From the NCBI GenBank assembly GCA_947650285.1, contig CANTFL010001180.1:310001-374000 (forward strand): DNA of 64,000 bases, given 5' to 3'. The number at the start of each line of letters is the position of its first letter. The first letter of the stretch is position 1. The position numbers and the translations under genes are program-made. Below are positions 20,794 to 30,645 of this stretch, piece by piece. This DNA comes from Hyaloperonospora brassicae. Lineage: Eukaryota; Oomycota; Peronosporomycetes; Peronosporales; Peronosporaceae. The notes beneath the pieces were generated by a model that was not told the origin of the DNA, made no database searches, and was given only the letters and a program-made list of their open reading frames with translations.

Positions 20794-21251
20794 TCCAGGC
20801 AGGTACCATAAAGTCCATTCCTAGAATCGCTTCCTGTCCTGCTAGATCGCCTACTCACACATTGAAGTAATATACCAGCGATCCCGCTAAGGTGATCTTG
20901 ATCTTGGTATGTCTCATCGTCATATACGGAGTTTCTCCGATCCCGATACATTCTTGTCGTTGACTTATCGTCAATGTGACAACCGACCTTACGAGCAAAG
21001 GTGGTGTCAATAATCGACACTTCAGCACCGGAATCAAATAACAGAGTCGCTTCCACGTTGTTGATCTTGCCAAGAGCTTTCGCCTGTTTGAACCACTTCC
21101 CGGGAAAATATTGTTTCCAATATCCGCGAGATTCCCCATCAGCGAGCTCAATTTCCATAGTTGGTTCGGATCTCGAGTACTCGTCGATCCTCTTCAGACT
21201 GGAGACGGAAGAGACACGTTTTGACTTCGAACGAGATATATTTGTGTCCAT
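20778..21251 (-). pseudogene. Aspartic protease of element 3
   Basis: A retropepsin-like core with the catalytic loop ATLLFDSGAEVSIIDTTFAR (DSGA intact) and KVGCHIDDKSTT. The later motif is lost to a frameshift near 20930. It is preceded by GYWKQYFPGKWFKQAKALGK. Confidence 0.8.
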
Positions 21252-21357
21252 ATCTGCATTCTGCTTACTCTCGCGATCTGTCTTCTTTTTTACACGTATG
21301 CAATAATGCAGAGCCCAGAACGCTCGGCTCGTACTAGATTCAAACCTGGCGAGCGTC

Positions 21358-21615
21358 CTAGTTTAACATCTTCTCGGCCTTCTCTGGCAGCATCCCTGCA
21401 TGCTTGTTCGGGACGTACCACTGTCGGATCATGTTGTAGAACTCCTCCATGGGACACTTCCCCGGGTCATGCATCTCACCGCAGGCACGACACACGAAAA
21501 AACAATTGTCGGAGGGGTGTCCTTTACGCCCACATTTCTGGCACGTGAGCCGCTTCCAACAACCGAGATCTCCATGCTTGGTCGATCCGCAATGGGTACA
21601 CGGCTTCGATGGCAT
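21358..21615 (-). pseudogene. gag: Zinc-knuckle segment of element 3 gag
   Basis: Frame-shifted relative to the gag body. It holds three Cys-rich knuckles: CTHCGSTKHGDLGC, CQKCGRKGHPSDNC and CRACGEMHDPGKC, all close to CX2CX4HX4C. Three knuckles in a row is more than the single one in element 1. Confidence 0.85.
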
Positions 21616-23546
21616 ACTGCGATCTTGGTAGTATCGACGAGTGTTCGGATCGACCGATCTCGCATATTCGCTGAAGCGTCGCGAGATGGTGTACGCCGAT
21701 CCGTAGTGGCAGCCATATGGATCGATCTCAATCGATCTTCCGAATCCGATCCTTTGGTGTCCGATTCTGAATCACTGCTGATATCCTCGGTACGGACCAT
21801 CCTCACCGCACGTGCAGGCTTAGAAAGTGCTGGACCAGGCGTCCCCTTCTGTCTGAACTTGGACGATCCCATCATCACTATTCCTTGACGCGATCTCCCT
21901 TGCTGGTATCCATGCAATGTCTCCTGCATGGCATCCGCATCTACTACATTCAGCAGTAGCAGCTGTTCGGAGAGATCGGGATCGTCCAAGGTGTCAATGA
22001 AATGGTTGAAATGTTCCTTGCGTGCATCTGGCGCTCCATCCTTCACCGGTACCTTCGCCAACATTCCCATCACGTTAAGCCGATGCAAGTACTGCAGAGG
22101 GTTTTCTTCCGACCGCTTCTTCGCGTGGTAATATTGCCGGCTCGCTGACATCCCGTGTCCCGCATATTCCAAGAGGAAGCTGTTAATCAATTCTTTCCAA
22201 TTGGATTTCGTCGATCTGCACAGCTGTCGGTACCAGTAGCGGGCTGGGCCTACCAGGAGATCGCCGAAAACCAGACATCTCTCTTCGTCCGATGCTTCGT
22301 CACGGAGGAACGCTGATTTAACTTTGCCGATCCAGGTCTGTGCTTTGTCTACTTCTCGATCCGTTCCCGAGAACTCTTTCAGCTCGGAGATCGTTGAGGT
22401 TCTGATCCTTTGAATGACGGAGTTGGTATCGTTAGTCACACCGGTCGCGGCAACTTGAGGTCGCCTTGGTTCGGCCATCCACAGATCGTCCGGATCATAT
22501 TCCGCCCCCTGCTGGATCTGATCGTAAGTGTTGGACTCCACCGATTCCATATCCACATCCGGCTTGTCATAGATCTCTTGCGAGGGTTGGGTAAAAGTAC
22601 GGCGATCTGGATCACGGCTCGGCTGTCGGTTCATTCGTTGGGCTGCTCGTTGTTCTGCTTCGTGTTTCTTCATCGCCATATTGAAATATCGACTTAGATC
22701 ATTCTCTTCCTGATCTCCCAACCTCATAGGTGCACCGGTCGGCCGTGGTTGTACGTCGATCTTGGTTTGCTCCTTCAAGGCTTCGATCTTGGCCTTGCCG
22801 ATCCGGTCCTGTAGGAACGATCCTCCTGACGGTCCTAGAGACATCCGGCGAATGCTGATGGATTCGTCTGACTCGATCTCAGAGTCATCTGAGGCATAGT
22901 GGGGAGATCCTGTGAGGTGCTCACGGAGTGAGTCCGAGTGTATAGCGACCTTGGTTTTAGGCTTAGTGGCTTCGCCCACCATAAGTGTCATGATCCCCAC
23001 GAACTTGCTCCTTGCGTCCTCCAACTGTTCCAAGCTGCAACTCAGCAGTTCATCTCCATCAAAAGCATTAGCGCAGAAACCCATGTCGACTAACATCCGC
23101 AAAATCAAGTTAATCGCGTCGAGTTTGTTGGTCCCTGGAGGTGGGACCGAGATCGGCTTATCCAGAGGGCCGATCAACTTGAGCCGCAATATCTTGAGCA
23201 CCGGGTCCGTCTTGAGCATTGTCTTCAAATGGATATAATAGCGCTGCCATTTCGCATGCTCCCACGACTTGCCTGTCGCTTCATTCTCCATGGACTCGAT
23301 CTTCTTTTGATCATATTCGGTCTTTTGCACCGCGATCTTGTCCTGTTCTTGATCGTATTCCTCTTTAGCTCCGATCTTCGATTGCACAGATTGGTCGATC
23401 TGGCGATCTTTGCCTTCAGATCCCACCGATCTCATCGTGGATCGTTTTGGTATGGTCGATCTCATGATCGTATTCCTCGGCTTGAGGTCGGGCGATCTAT
23501 CGACGAGAAAATAGGGTTTGGCTTTCGCCGGTTTGGTTTTCACCAT
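21429..23546 (-). CDS. gag: Gag of element 3
   Basis: The longest intact frame of the element, 705 codons. The N-terminal 350 residues are polar and rich in Lys, Asp and Glu. Residues ~390-560 match Retrotrans_gag: DKAQTWIGKVKSAFLRDEAS, LVGPARYWYRQL, WKELINSFLLEYAG and NPLQYLHRLNVMGML. A Ser/Arg tail follows. After about 21650 the frame is no longer the native one, because the zinc knuckles that should follow lie in another frame. Confidence 0.8.
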   Translation of the reverse strand: MVKTKPAKAKPYFLVDRSPDLKPRNTIMRSTIPKRSTMRSVGSEGKDRQIDQSVQSKIGAKEEYDQEQDKIAVQKTEYDQKKIESMENEATGKSWEHAKWQRYYIHLKTMLKTDPVLKILRLKLIGPLDKPISVPPPGTNKLDAINLILRMLVDMGFCANAFDGDELLSCSLEQLEDARSKFVGIMTLMVGEATKPKTKVAIHSDSLREHLTGSPHYASDDSEIESDESISIRRMSLGPSGGSFLQDRIGKAKIEALKEQTKIDVQPRPTGAPMRLGDQEENDLSRYFNMAMKKHEAEQRAAQRMNRQPSRDPDRRTFTQPSQEIYDKPDVDMESVESNTYDQIQQGAEYDPDDLWMAEPRRPQVAATGVTNDTNSVIQRIRTSTISELKEFSGTDREVDKAQTWIGKVKSAFLRDEASDEERCLVFGDLLVGPARYWYRQLCRSTKSNWKELINSFLLEYAGHGMSASRQYYHAKKRSEENPLQYLHRLNVMGMLAKVPVKDGAPDARKEHFNHFIDTLDDPDLSEQLLLLNVVDADAMQETLHGYQQGRSRQGIVMMGSSKFRQKGTPGPALSKPARAVRMVRTEDISSDSESDTKGSDSEDRLRSIHMAATTDRRTPSRDASANMRDRSIRTLVDTTKIAVCHRSRVPIADRPSMEISVVGSGSRARNVGVKDTPPTIVFSCVVPAVRCMTRGSVPWRSSTT

Positions 23547-25233
23547 TGGATTTTCATCCAGCAGATCGCTCTTTGCAGATCGATCTGCGGTGGCCCCCGA
23601 AAGGACCCTAAGAGGGATTTGAGGTTAATCTTCCAGATCGATCTCTCGATCTTCCTCTTTCATTTTCATTCCATCAGAGCCCCTGCCAAAATTCTGATGA
23701 TCTGAGGATCTCGTGCTTCTGCGTGTCTGCGTCGATCCCTCTATTGCTGACACTTCAATCCCAGGTTCTTGCTTGATCTTGATCTAGAGGCGCGGCGATC
23801 TCTTATCTGGAAGCGTCGCGATCTCGATCTTGAATCACACCGATCTCGATTTAGTCTTCGGGGTCGGGGTCTTTGCTGTGCGGAAATCTTCACTCAGCAA
23901 ATAGTAGTCCTGCGTCGATCTTGCCTTGGGATCGGTCCGATATGGTCTCGGGATCGGCCGATCTTGCTGGAAGTGCGCAATTTGGGCAGATCGGTGCCTT
24001 GGTTTCGCCAAAATGAAACGTGCCGATCTGTCCAGTAGATCGTCTCGGTCTTGCTCGGTCTTGTCTTGAACTCCTTGTCCAGATCTTCTGACCACTTGAG
24101 CCGCCTTGCGATCTTGTAACAAAAATCCTTTTCCTTTGTTGTTGCTTGCTGCTACCCTAGCAGTTGAGTTGAGTGTGAGTACTTGATCGATCCGGGCCAG
24201 ATATCCCGAGATCGCTCTTCTCGATCTTGGCCAACAATCCAAGATCGGTCTTCTGTGTCCCTGTAACACGCGTGCCTTGACCCGCCGGGGAAGCCAAATC
24301 AATCTTGCCCGGAGAAGAGGGGAGGAGAACGTGCGTCGTGAGCAGAAGAAGTAGAGTTCAAGTCTGTTTATTAACCAACCAAATTAATATCCAACCTATC
24401 TTTAAGCCTATTCCCAACTATAGGTCACTCTCCAAGTCGATATCACCTTTAAGCTTGACCGCTCCCTTGAACACGTGTCGAAATTTCGTGACCTGTACTC
24501 CAAAGATAGCGCCAATACTCCCAATATCGTACCTAGACACCCAAAAGGGACCAAATTCCAAATACGGTACCAAATACCCAATTTTGGTACCGAAAAGTCC
24601 AAAATAGTATCCAAATGCCGAATGTGTCTAAATCCATTTTACGACGTCAATTCAACCGGCTTCCACTGGCTCTTTCGATCTGAACTTTTGGGACATCACT
24701 CATGGACCTTCATCAAGCATGTTTATCACGATTCAACAGCTCCATCACCGATATATCCATAGTCAGCAGGGAACATGACCGATCTGATGTCCAATTCGAG
24801 ATTGTTGAGGACCGACACAGTACAATCCGGCCATATATGTTCTTCCGTCCATTGAGCGTACTCCGATACCATCCTCACGGGTTTGTCTGCTCAATGGGAC
24901 CATCCGCAGTTCTTACAACGGTCCCACGGGCTCCCACAAACATCCACACTTCCAGATCGGGCCATAATTAACCTAAATCAGTACTCCCTTCGGGAGACCG
25001 GTAACAAGTGTCACCGATCTGATGGATTTCGGCACCTTTGTCACAGAGTCACCTCACATCGCCTGGTCCCCGATGCACCTTTCCCAGAATAATTCTGCTT
25101 CAGATCGGTTGTTTGATGCAATCCAGTCCCTTGTCTCAGATCGCACCGTTGAAATCATTCCTTGTCCCAGATTGTAGCGTGGAAATCATCCCTTTCCGCG
25201 CCCCGTCTCAGATCGTTCCATACCCATCAATCT
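23547..25233 (-). other. Leader of element 3 (no convincing gene)
   Basis: 1.7 kb between gag and the 5' LTR. Short frames only. It includes GGTACC-rich AT stretches near 24520-24610 and the same high GATC density as the rest of the element. Confidence 0.5.
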
Positions 25234-25390
25234 GACGACATTTGGATCAGATCGTCTTTCTCCGTTGGGATCGCCTCCCATCTCTTATTAGATCGCCAGG
25301 TCCCATGGTCTCATTTTCCACCAGTAAGTGACACCTTAACTGGGTGGTCACCGATCCACGTCCCATCATTTGATTAGTGACTTTACCACA
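25234..25390 (-). repeat. Element 3 right terminal repeat (5' LTR)
   Basis: Partner of 12640-12794. Its right end CTTTACCACA is followed without any gap by codons of the element 2 RNase H-integrase linker (LSRRPDFE). The inner boundary is approximate. Confidence 0.75.
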
Positions 25391-26509
25391 CTATCACGTC
25401 GGCCCGATTTCGAGCAGACAACACGCGCCAACTGTGAGGACTTGCCCACTGTTGCGGCACTTTCAGTCAGTGTGCCGTCATCGCCTTTACTCGATGACGT
25501 GCGGAAGGCATACGCAGGGGATATGATTCTCCTTCGTTTGATGGGTCACCTTGCGAACCCATCCCGGAAATCCTTGTCGGATTTGCCGGGTCTATACAGT
25601 TCTTCGTTGGATCGGTATACGACTCGCAATGGCCTGCTGTACTACACAGCAGTTGCCGACTATACACCTCGTGTCGTCGTTCCCGATCATGATGATTTGC
25701 GTTTACGCATCATGTTCGAATGTCACGATGCGCCCTCAGGCGGGCATCGTGGTAGGGAAAAGACCTACCTTACGGTAAGTCGTAACTTTTACTGGCCCCG
25801 CCAGTATCAGTTTGTCCGCAAGTACATTCGTTCTTGCGAGGTCTGTCAACGGGTGAAGCCTAGCCCTTCATCCCGTGCGCCACTACAACCTCTGCCTGTT
25901 CCGACAGAGTGTTGGGAGTCCGTTTCCATGGACTTTGTCTTCGGGTTCCCCGAAGACTCTCACAAGAATAATGGTATTCTTGTGTTTGTGGATCGTTTCA
26001 GCAAGATGGTGCATCTTGCTGCAGTCTCTGAATCGATCACTGCACACGGCTGTGCGCGTGTCTTCATCGACACAGTATTTCGACTTCACGGATTACCCCG
26101 TGAACTCGTGTCCGACCGTGACCCTCGGTTCACGGCGGAGTTCTGGCAATCCGTGTTCCGTTCACTCGGAACACGATTAAAGATGTCCACATCTGACCAT
26201 CCCGAAACAGATGGTCAGACGGAACGCGCGAACCGTGTCCTCGAAGAAATTCTTCGAGGATACGTCCACTCCTTTTCGAGTTGGAGTGAGTTCTTGCCGA
26301 TGGTCGAGTTTGCCATCAACAATTCCGTGCATGCGTCAACAACGCATACACCGTTCTACGTGAATGGCTTACGCCACCCACGTATTCCCGCCCTTATACA
26401 GAGTGACTCTGGGTTAAGGGGGAGGGACTCGCTCGAGCAAAAACCGTTTAGGCTCTTGCTCATCACGTATCATCGCACATGCCGATACGTTCGATGTCGA
26501 TGTCGATAA
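25391..26509 (+). CDS. Integrase (zinc finger and catalytic core) of element 2
   Basis: Open frame that begins at the truncation point. The zinc-binding region is intact (HDAPSGGHRGREKTY ... CEVCQRVKP), as is the DDE core: SMDFVFGFPED, LVSDRDPRF, DGQTERANRVLEE. The core is better preserved than in element 1. After RGRDSLEQKPF a frameshift near 26450 ends the product before the acidic linker. Confidence 0.88.
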   Translation, partial: LSRRPDFEQTTRANCEDLPTVAALSVSVPSSPLLDDVRKAYAGDMILLRLMGHLANPSRKSLSDLPGLYSSSLDRYTTRNGLLYYTAVADYTPRVVVPDHDDLRLRIMFECHDAPSGGHRGREKTYLTVSRNFYWPRQYQFVRKYIRSCEVCQRVKPSPSSRAPLQPLPVPTECWESVSMDFVFGFPEDSHKNNGILVFVDRFSKMVHLAAVSESITAHGCARVFIDTVFRLHGLPRELVSDRDPRFTAEFWQSVFRSLGTRLKMSTSDHPETDGQTERANRVLEEILRGYVHSFSSWSEFLPMVEFAINNSVHASTTHTPFYVNGLRHPRIPALIQSDSGLRGRDSLEQKPFRLLLITYHRTCRYVRCRCR

Positions 26510-26621
26510 TGTCGACATCGAAGAAGTTGATCTTAGCAGTAGCAATGACGCTGCTGCTACTTCAGACAATGATGACGATGCTGGGATATTCAGTATCGTC
26601 AACGATTATTCCAGCGAGGAA

Positions 26622-27197
26622 GTGGACAACCTCGCTGAAGAAGAGAACAATCTCTTAGCAGTGCGCACGAAGCGCACTGAAAGACAAAACAACGAGTCAG
26701 CAGAGAACTTCCTGCTGACTCGAGAGGCGGTAGTCCGTTTCGTTCAGGACTCCATCGCAAATGCGGTGGACCGCCAGAAACGGAACGCAGACAAGAATGG
26801 AAGAGCAAATGTTCTTTCATTTAAGGTTAACGACCTAGTACTACTGTCTACGGTAAACTTACCTGGACATGCAGTCACTAATGTCGGCAGTAGTAAACTA
26901 CTGCCGAAATACATTGGTCCCTTTCGTGTGTTGCACCGCAAGGGCAATGCATACACGATTGAGTTGCCTCGCAGGATGCGCACGCATCCTACGTTCTATG
27001 TTGGTCGTCTCCGCCCGTACTATCAGTACGAGGCCTCTTGCGAGAACGGAGACAGCCAGCACGCTCAAGAATCCCCAACAGATTCTTGTGATCACGGACC
27101 AAACACTCAAGTTTGGTCCTTCAGCGACGCAGTCTCGCGACGAGCCGCCTCTAGCTCGTCGCGCAAACGGTGCTTCTCGCGTTCGCTCTCGAGTTGA
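26622..27197 (+). pseudogene. Integrase C-terminal region of element 2
   Basis: It carries TKRTERQNNESAENFLLTRE, KVNDLVLLSTVNLPG, LPKYIGPFRVLHRKGNAY and the THPTFYVGRLRPYYQYEA strand, matching element 1 5211-5700 but without the frameshift at the FYVGRLRP site. The frame stops before the chromodomain, which is in another phase. Confidence 0.8.
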
Positions 27198-28656
27198 AAG
27201 AACGCGAAATCCGATCGGTCTTTCTCCCGATCGGTACGGAGACGTCGTACGGTCGCCAGCAAGTCGTGCCGACGATCGTATTCGTGATCGACGTCCGCCC
27301 TCAACTCGGTCAGGTAACGCCAAATGGTTACCCAAAGTCTCCTGCAGGCCCGGCGGTTGAGCCGGACCTTGTCTTTCCACCGCCACCGGAACCACTGGTG
27401 GATTCTCACGGTGGTCGACGCTTTCACGTGGGGCGTATCTTGAGCCACCGCGTGAAGAATGGGGAGCGGACAAGTTACCTTGTCCGCTGGCGTGGGTACC
27501 CACCATCGTATGACAGCTGGGAACCTCGATCCCAGCTGATGGCTGACGTTGAAGGTCTCGTCCACCAGTATGACGAGACTCATCCGATAGGTCCGAGGGC
27601 CCATCGGTAAACACGCGCTTTTGGCGCTTGTAGACGGATTGCAAGTTTGCAATCGCGTCCCGCATCTCAGCCGAGATGTGTGCCCTTCCCCAGGGCGAAC
27701 TTAGGGAATACACGTCCCTATGTGCACGTTGCGAGTTGTCAACACAACTCGCACAAGGATCTCCCCAAGTGAGGCAAGGAATGTCTGCCTCACTCGACAA
27801 ACGATGCAACCGGTACCTTGCACCGGTTGGCGTTCGCTTTTCAAACTTGATGCGTACCGCTTCAAGTTTTTGAAGCCATCCTTCTCGTCCAAAATTCTTT
27901 GACATTTTGGACGAACGCGTTCCACGCCGCCAAAAGCGAGGCCTTGTCACGCTTTTGGTTGCCATTGTACCATCGATGCTTGAGGAAAGCATCGAGATAA
28001 AAGTCTTCTTCAGCGCGAAAGTTCTTCGCGCTGGAACTCAAGCCGTGAAGCTCACTCGCATCGAATAAAGGTATTCGATGGTGTTGACTTGTCTCGTGAG
28101 ACAAGCTATTGATGAGCTGTTCAGGCAAACGCCACGGCTTCAGCTCATCACGCTTCGAAGTGGTACCTTTGCCGGTACCACGGTTATCAGTATGACGACG
28201 GCTCACACCATCGTCGAATCGCTCGTGCGAAGGCGCACGAGTTGATCGCGGTGATGAGTAATCATACTCATCACCATATTTATCATCACTGCCGAACAGA
28301 CTGTGACGCATGTCGCGAGTCCGTACGTTCGGCAGGACTCTTGATGGACGAGGCACCGCAGGGGAACGCGATGCCTCTAAAGGCTTTTCCGAGTCAGACA
28401 CATCTGACTCGCCAGAGTAGCTGACCCCTAACTCGGGGTCACTGTGTGCATGAGGTATGATACCACATGCGCCTGCAACAACACCTGCTGCAGGCTGAGA
28501 ACGAGCAGCAGACGACGAGTCGTCTGCCGCAGAGGCGGGCGCGGCAACAGGCTGTGTCATCTTTGGGTCACCCCGCATAGACATGTTAACTATGCGAGGC
28601 AAAGTCAGAATGAATGAATCTGACCAACAAGTACTCCCCGTCCCGTTGGCATCCAA
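26898..28656 (-). pseudogene. Antisense ORF of element 2, three frames
   Basis: Counterpart of the aORF at 3678-5330, antisense to integrase. Segment 28656-27862 holds the acidic N-terminal part and the FYLDAFLKHRWY block. A one-base insertion near 27900, inside a hairpin loop, shifts to the 27992-26898 frame with [26 protein letters not shown] and [14 protein letters not shown] third frame (27652-27107) carries a coiled-coil tail (LRTDREKDRSDFAFFQL, EREKHRLRDELEAARRE). The near identity to element 1 at protein level supports a real protein in the ancestor. Confidence 0.7.
27402..27610 (+). CDS. Chromodomain of element 2
   Basis: It encodes [48 protein letters not shown] and a TAA at 27608-27610. 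It is the counterpart of 4702-4995. It again lies opposite the antisense ORF, in the same relative codon phase as in element 1. Confidence 0.85.
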
Positions 28657-28701
28657 CGGGTGGCCACAAAAGTTCAGATAGTCACACGGTGACTATCAGT
28701 T

Positions 28702-28714
28702 AAGGGAGGGGTGA
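28702..28714 (+). promoter_or_regulatory. Polypurine tract of element 2
   Basis: AAGGGAGGGGTGA ends directly at the TG of the LTR. Confidence 0.75.
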
Positions 28715-29156
28715 TGTAACGGGGTAGCCCGTTACATGATATTGTCATTACGAAGAAAATGACAATAAAGAATATTACGTTGAATATTCTTTCAACAATA
28801 TCACAGAGCATGATGATATTGTTGAAGATGACCGAAGGGTCTACTCATTGGTTGATATCGTGATGATATCAACCCACCAATCGCTGCTAGACGCGCGCAA
28901 TGGGTGGTGAGTAGACGTCATCATACATTTAGTTACATTAGTATAATTAAGTCAGGACAAACAGAGATACAAGAGTTATAGGGCTTAATTATATTAATAA
29001 CAGTTTTACTTTTTCTACGACTAGATTCTTTCACCTTAGTCGTTCTACCTTCCTCTGTGTAGTTCTACACCTAGCTGGGCACTGACTATCACTACAGTCA
29101 GTGATAGTAAACTCCGTACTGGTTGACCAGTACGTAGTTGTCGGTGCCCCGTTGCA
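28715..29156 (+). repeat. 3' LTR of element 2
   Basis: 442-bp LTR starting TGTAACGGGGTAGCCCGTTACA and ending GTTGCA. The first two thirds match the element 1 LTR; the last third does not and instead matches the isolated LTR at 30201-30645. Hairpins include arms around 29090-29115 (ACTATCACT) and 29115-29134 (CGTACTGGT). Confidence 0.85.
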
Positions 29157-30200
29157 CTCTTGTCATTCTCCTGGTCACGCATGCACCGCAGCACGACAGT
29201 GACAGCTCAATCTTTATCAGTGAGGAACGCGAGCTATTCTGGTACGTGTTCTTCACCATCACGACTCGCTTCAACTTTGTAGAACAGAAAAGAAGTGAGA
29301 CATTTGTCAATGGCATTGCAAAGACACTCGCGCGTGACTGCCGAAGCGGAGGTCAACACCGTAGGATTTTTCCTTACGTCGACAAGTACGCTCGATGTAG
29401 CAATCATAGGAAATAGACGTTATGCACTTGTTGCAATAGAGGTAGAAGAGTAAAATGTATCGAGCGTTCACTTTGTTTCTCAGCACTGCAACAAACATGT
29501 TCAACGGCACGACAAGTCGACTACGTCAAGTTGCATATCGTACTGTTTAGTTAGACATTATATCATATTACCATTTAGAAAGGGCTGCCTTAATAAACTT
29601 AATGAAGCAGACTGACCAGGTTGACCAGGTATACTCTACTAAAATCATTCACAGAACAACATTCTTTTGTGATTTTTTGCTCACCGCCGTCCTATTGAGC
29701 CTGACCCCAAAACATAGGACTTATTCACTAATATTCGGGCGAGCTCAGAGCGTGCACCGTTTCTACCAAAGCAATGTTATTACCTTTCAAATTGAACACC
29801 CAACAATTTCTGATCATTGCATTCGACAAATTACGTTCGTGTACTTGTCGACGAAGTCATTTTCACACGGTTTATTAGCGGTGCGTCTAGTCTCGCGCAC
29901 TAATGAAGGCTAAATGGTCGATTTGCTAATGTTGCTTAAATATGGAATTCACAGACAAAAACCACTACAATGGAGACAAGTTCCCATCTAGAAGCTCGAC
30001 AGAAAGACACCCATTCCCTATAAGGGAATTAGAGGGAACAATAACGTCAACGAATATTGGCACGAAACACTATGTCAAATGGCGATTGGATACCAGTTAA
30101 CGTCGATTCTCTTCACGTACTGTCCTCGTTGGTCGCTAATGTGCCCAATAACATATCCTAGCAGATCAGACCCCTTCGTCTGTAACTAGGGTGGGCGTAG
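29157..30200. other. Intergenic, no gene recognised
   Basis: About 1 kb of AT-rich sequence between two related LTRs of opposite orientation. No motif-bearing frame was seen. Confidence 0.5.
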
Positions 30201-30645
30201 TGTAACGGGGCACTGGTGGCAACGCACTGGTTGACCAGTACGGAGCTCAATTCTACTGACAACAGTGATAGTCAGTGCCCTGCTATGTGTTGCACCAACA
30301 CAGAGGAAGGAAAGGAGACTAAGTGAACACTCTAGTCTCTGGTAAAAGTTAAAGTGTTATTTAATACAATAAAGTCCTATCAATCTTATGTCTCTGTTTA
30401 TCCTGACTTAATTGTATTAATCTAACTAAACGTATGATGATGTCTACTCACCCCCCCCCATTGCGCACGTCTAGCAGCGATTGGCGGATTAATACAAGCA
30501 CAATATCAACCAGTGAGTAGAACATTGGGTCATCTCAGACATCTTAATTTATTTGGTGGTGGTATTGTTAACAGAAAAATTCAACATTATATTCTTTATA
30601 GCCATTTCTCATTATGATAATAACATAAAGGGCTACCCCGTTACA
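30201..30645 (-). repeat. Isolated LTR related to element 2
   Basis: 445 bp bounded by TGTAACGGGG and CCCCGTTACA, matching the element 2 LTR in reverse orientation over its length. There is no second copy or internal region next to it. Flanking 5-mers (CGTAG and CATGC) differ, so there is no target duplication. Confidence 0.8.

Larger units (their letters stand above)
12640..25390 (-). mobile_element. Element 3: decayed Ty3/gypsy retrotransposon of a second family
   Basis: A 12.7-kb minus-strand element bounded by direct repeats of about 155 bp. Order on the minus strand is a long leader (25233-23547), gag with zinc knuckles, protease, RT, RNase H, integrase, chromodomain, and then an antisense gene on the plus strand before the left repeat. 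Proteins are unrelated in detail to elements 1 and 2. Many in-frame stops and frameshifts show long decay. No target-site duplication was found: the right end abuts element 2 and the left end abuts a different sequence. GATC is extremely frequent throughout, coding or not. Confidence 0.85.
25391..29156 (+). mobile_element. Element 2: 5'-truncated Ty3/gypsy element related to element 1
   Basis: Plus-strand 3' part of an element of the same family as element 1. It starts abruptly in the RNase H-integrase linker (LSRRPDFE) at the border with element 3. It continues through integrase, acidic linker, GPY/F module, chromodomain, an antisense ORF, polypurine tract and 3' LTR. Gag, protease and RT are missing and not found elsewhere in the window. 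Protein identity to element 1 is high in integrase and the aORF, while the second half of the LTR differs. Confidence 0.9.
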
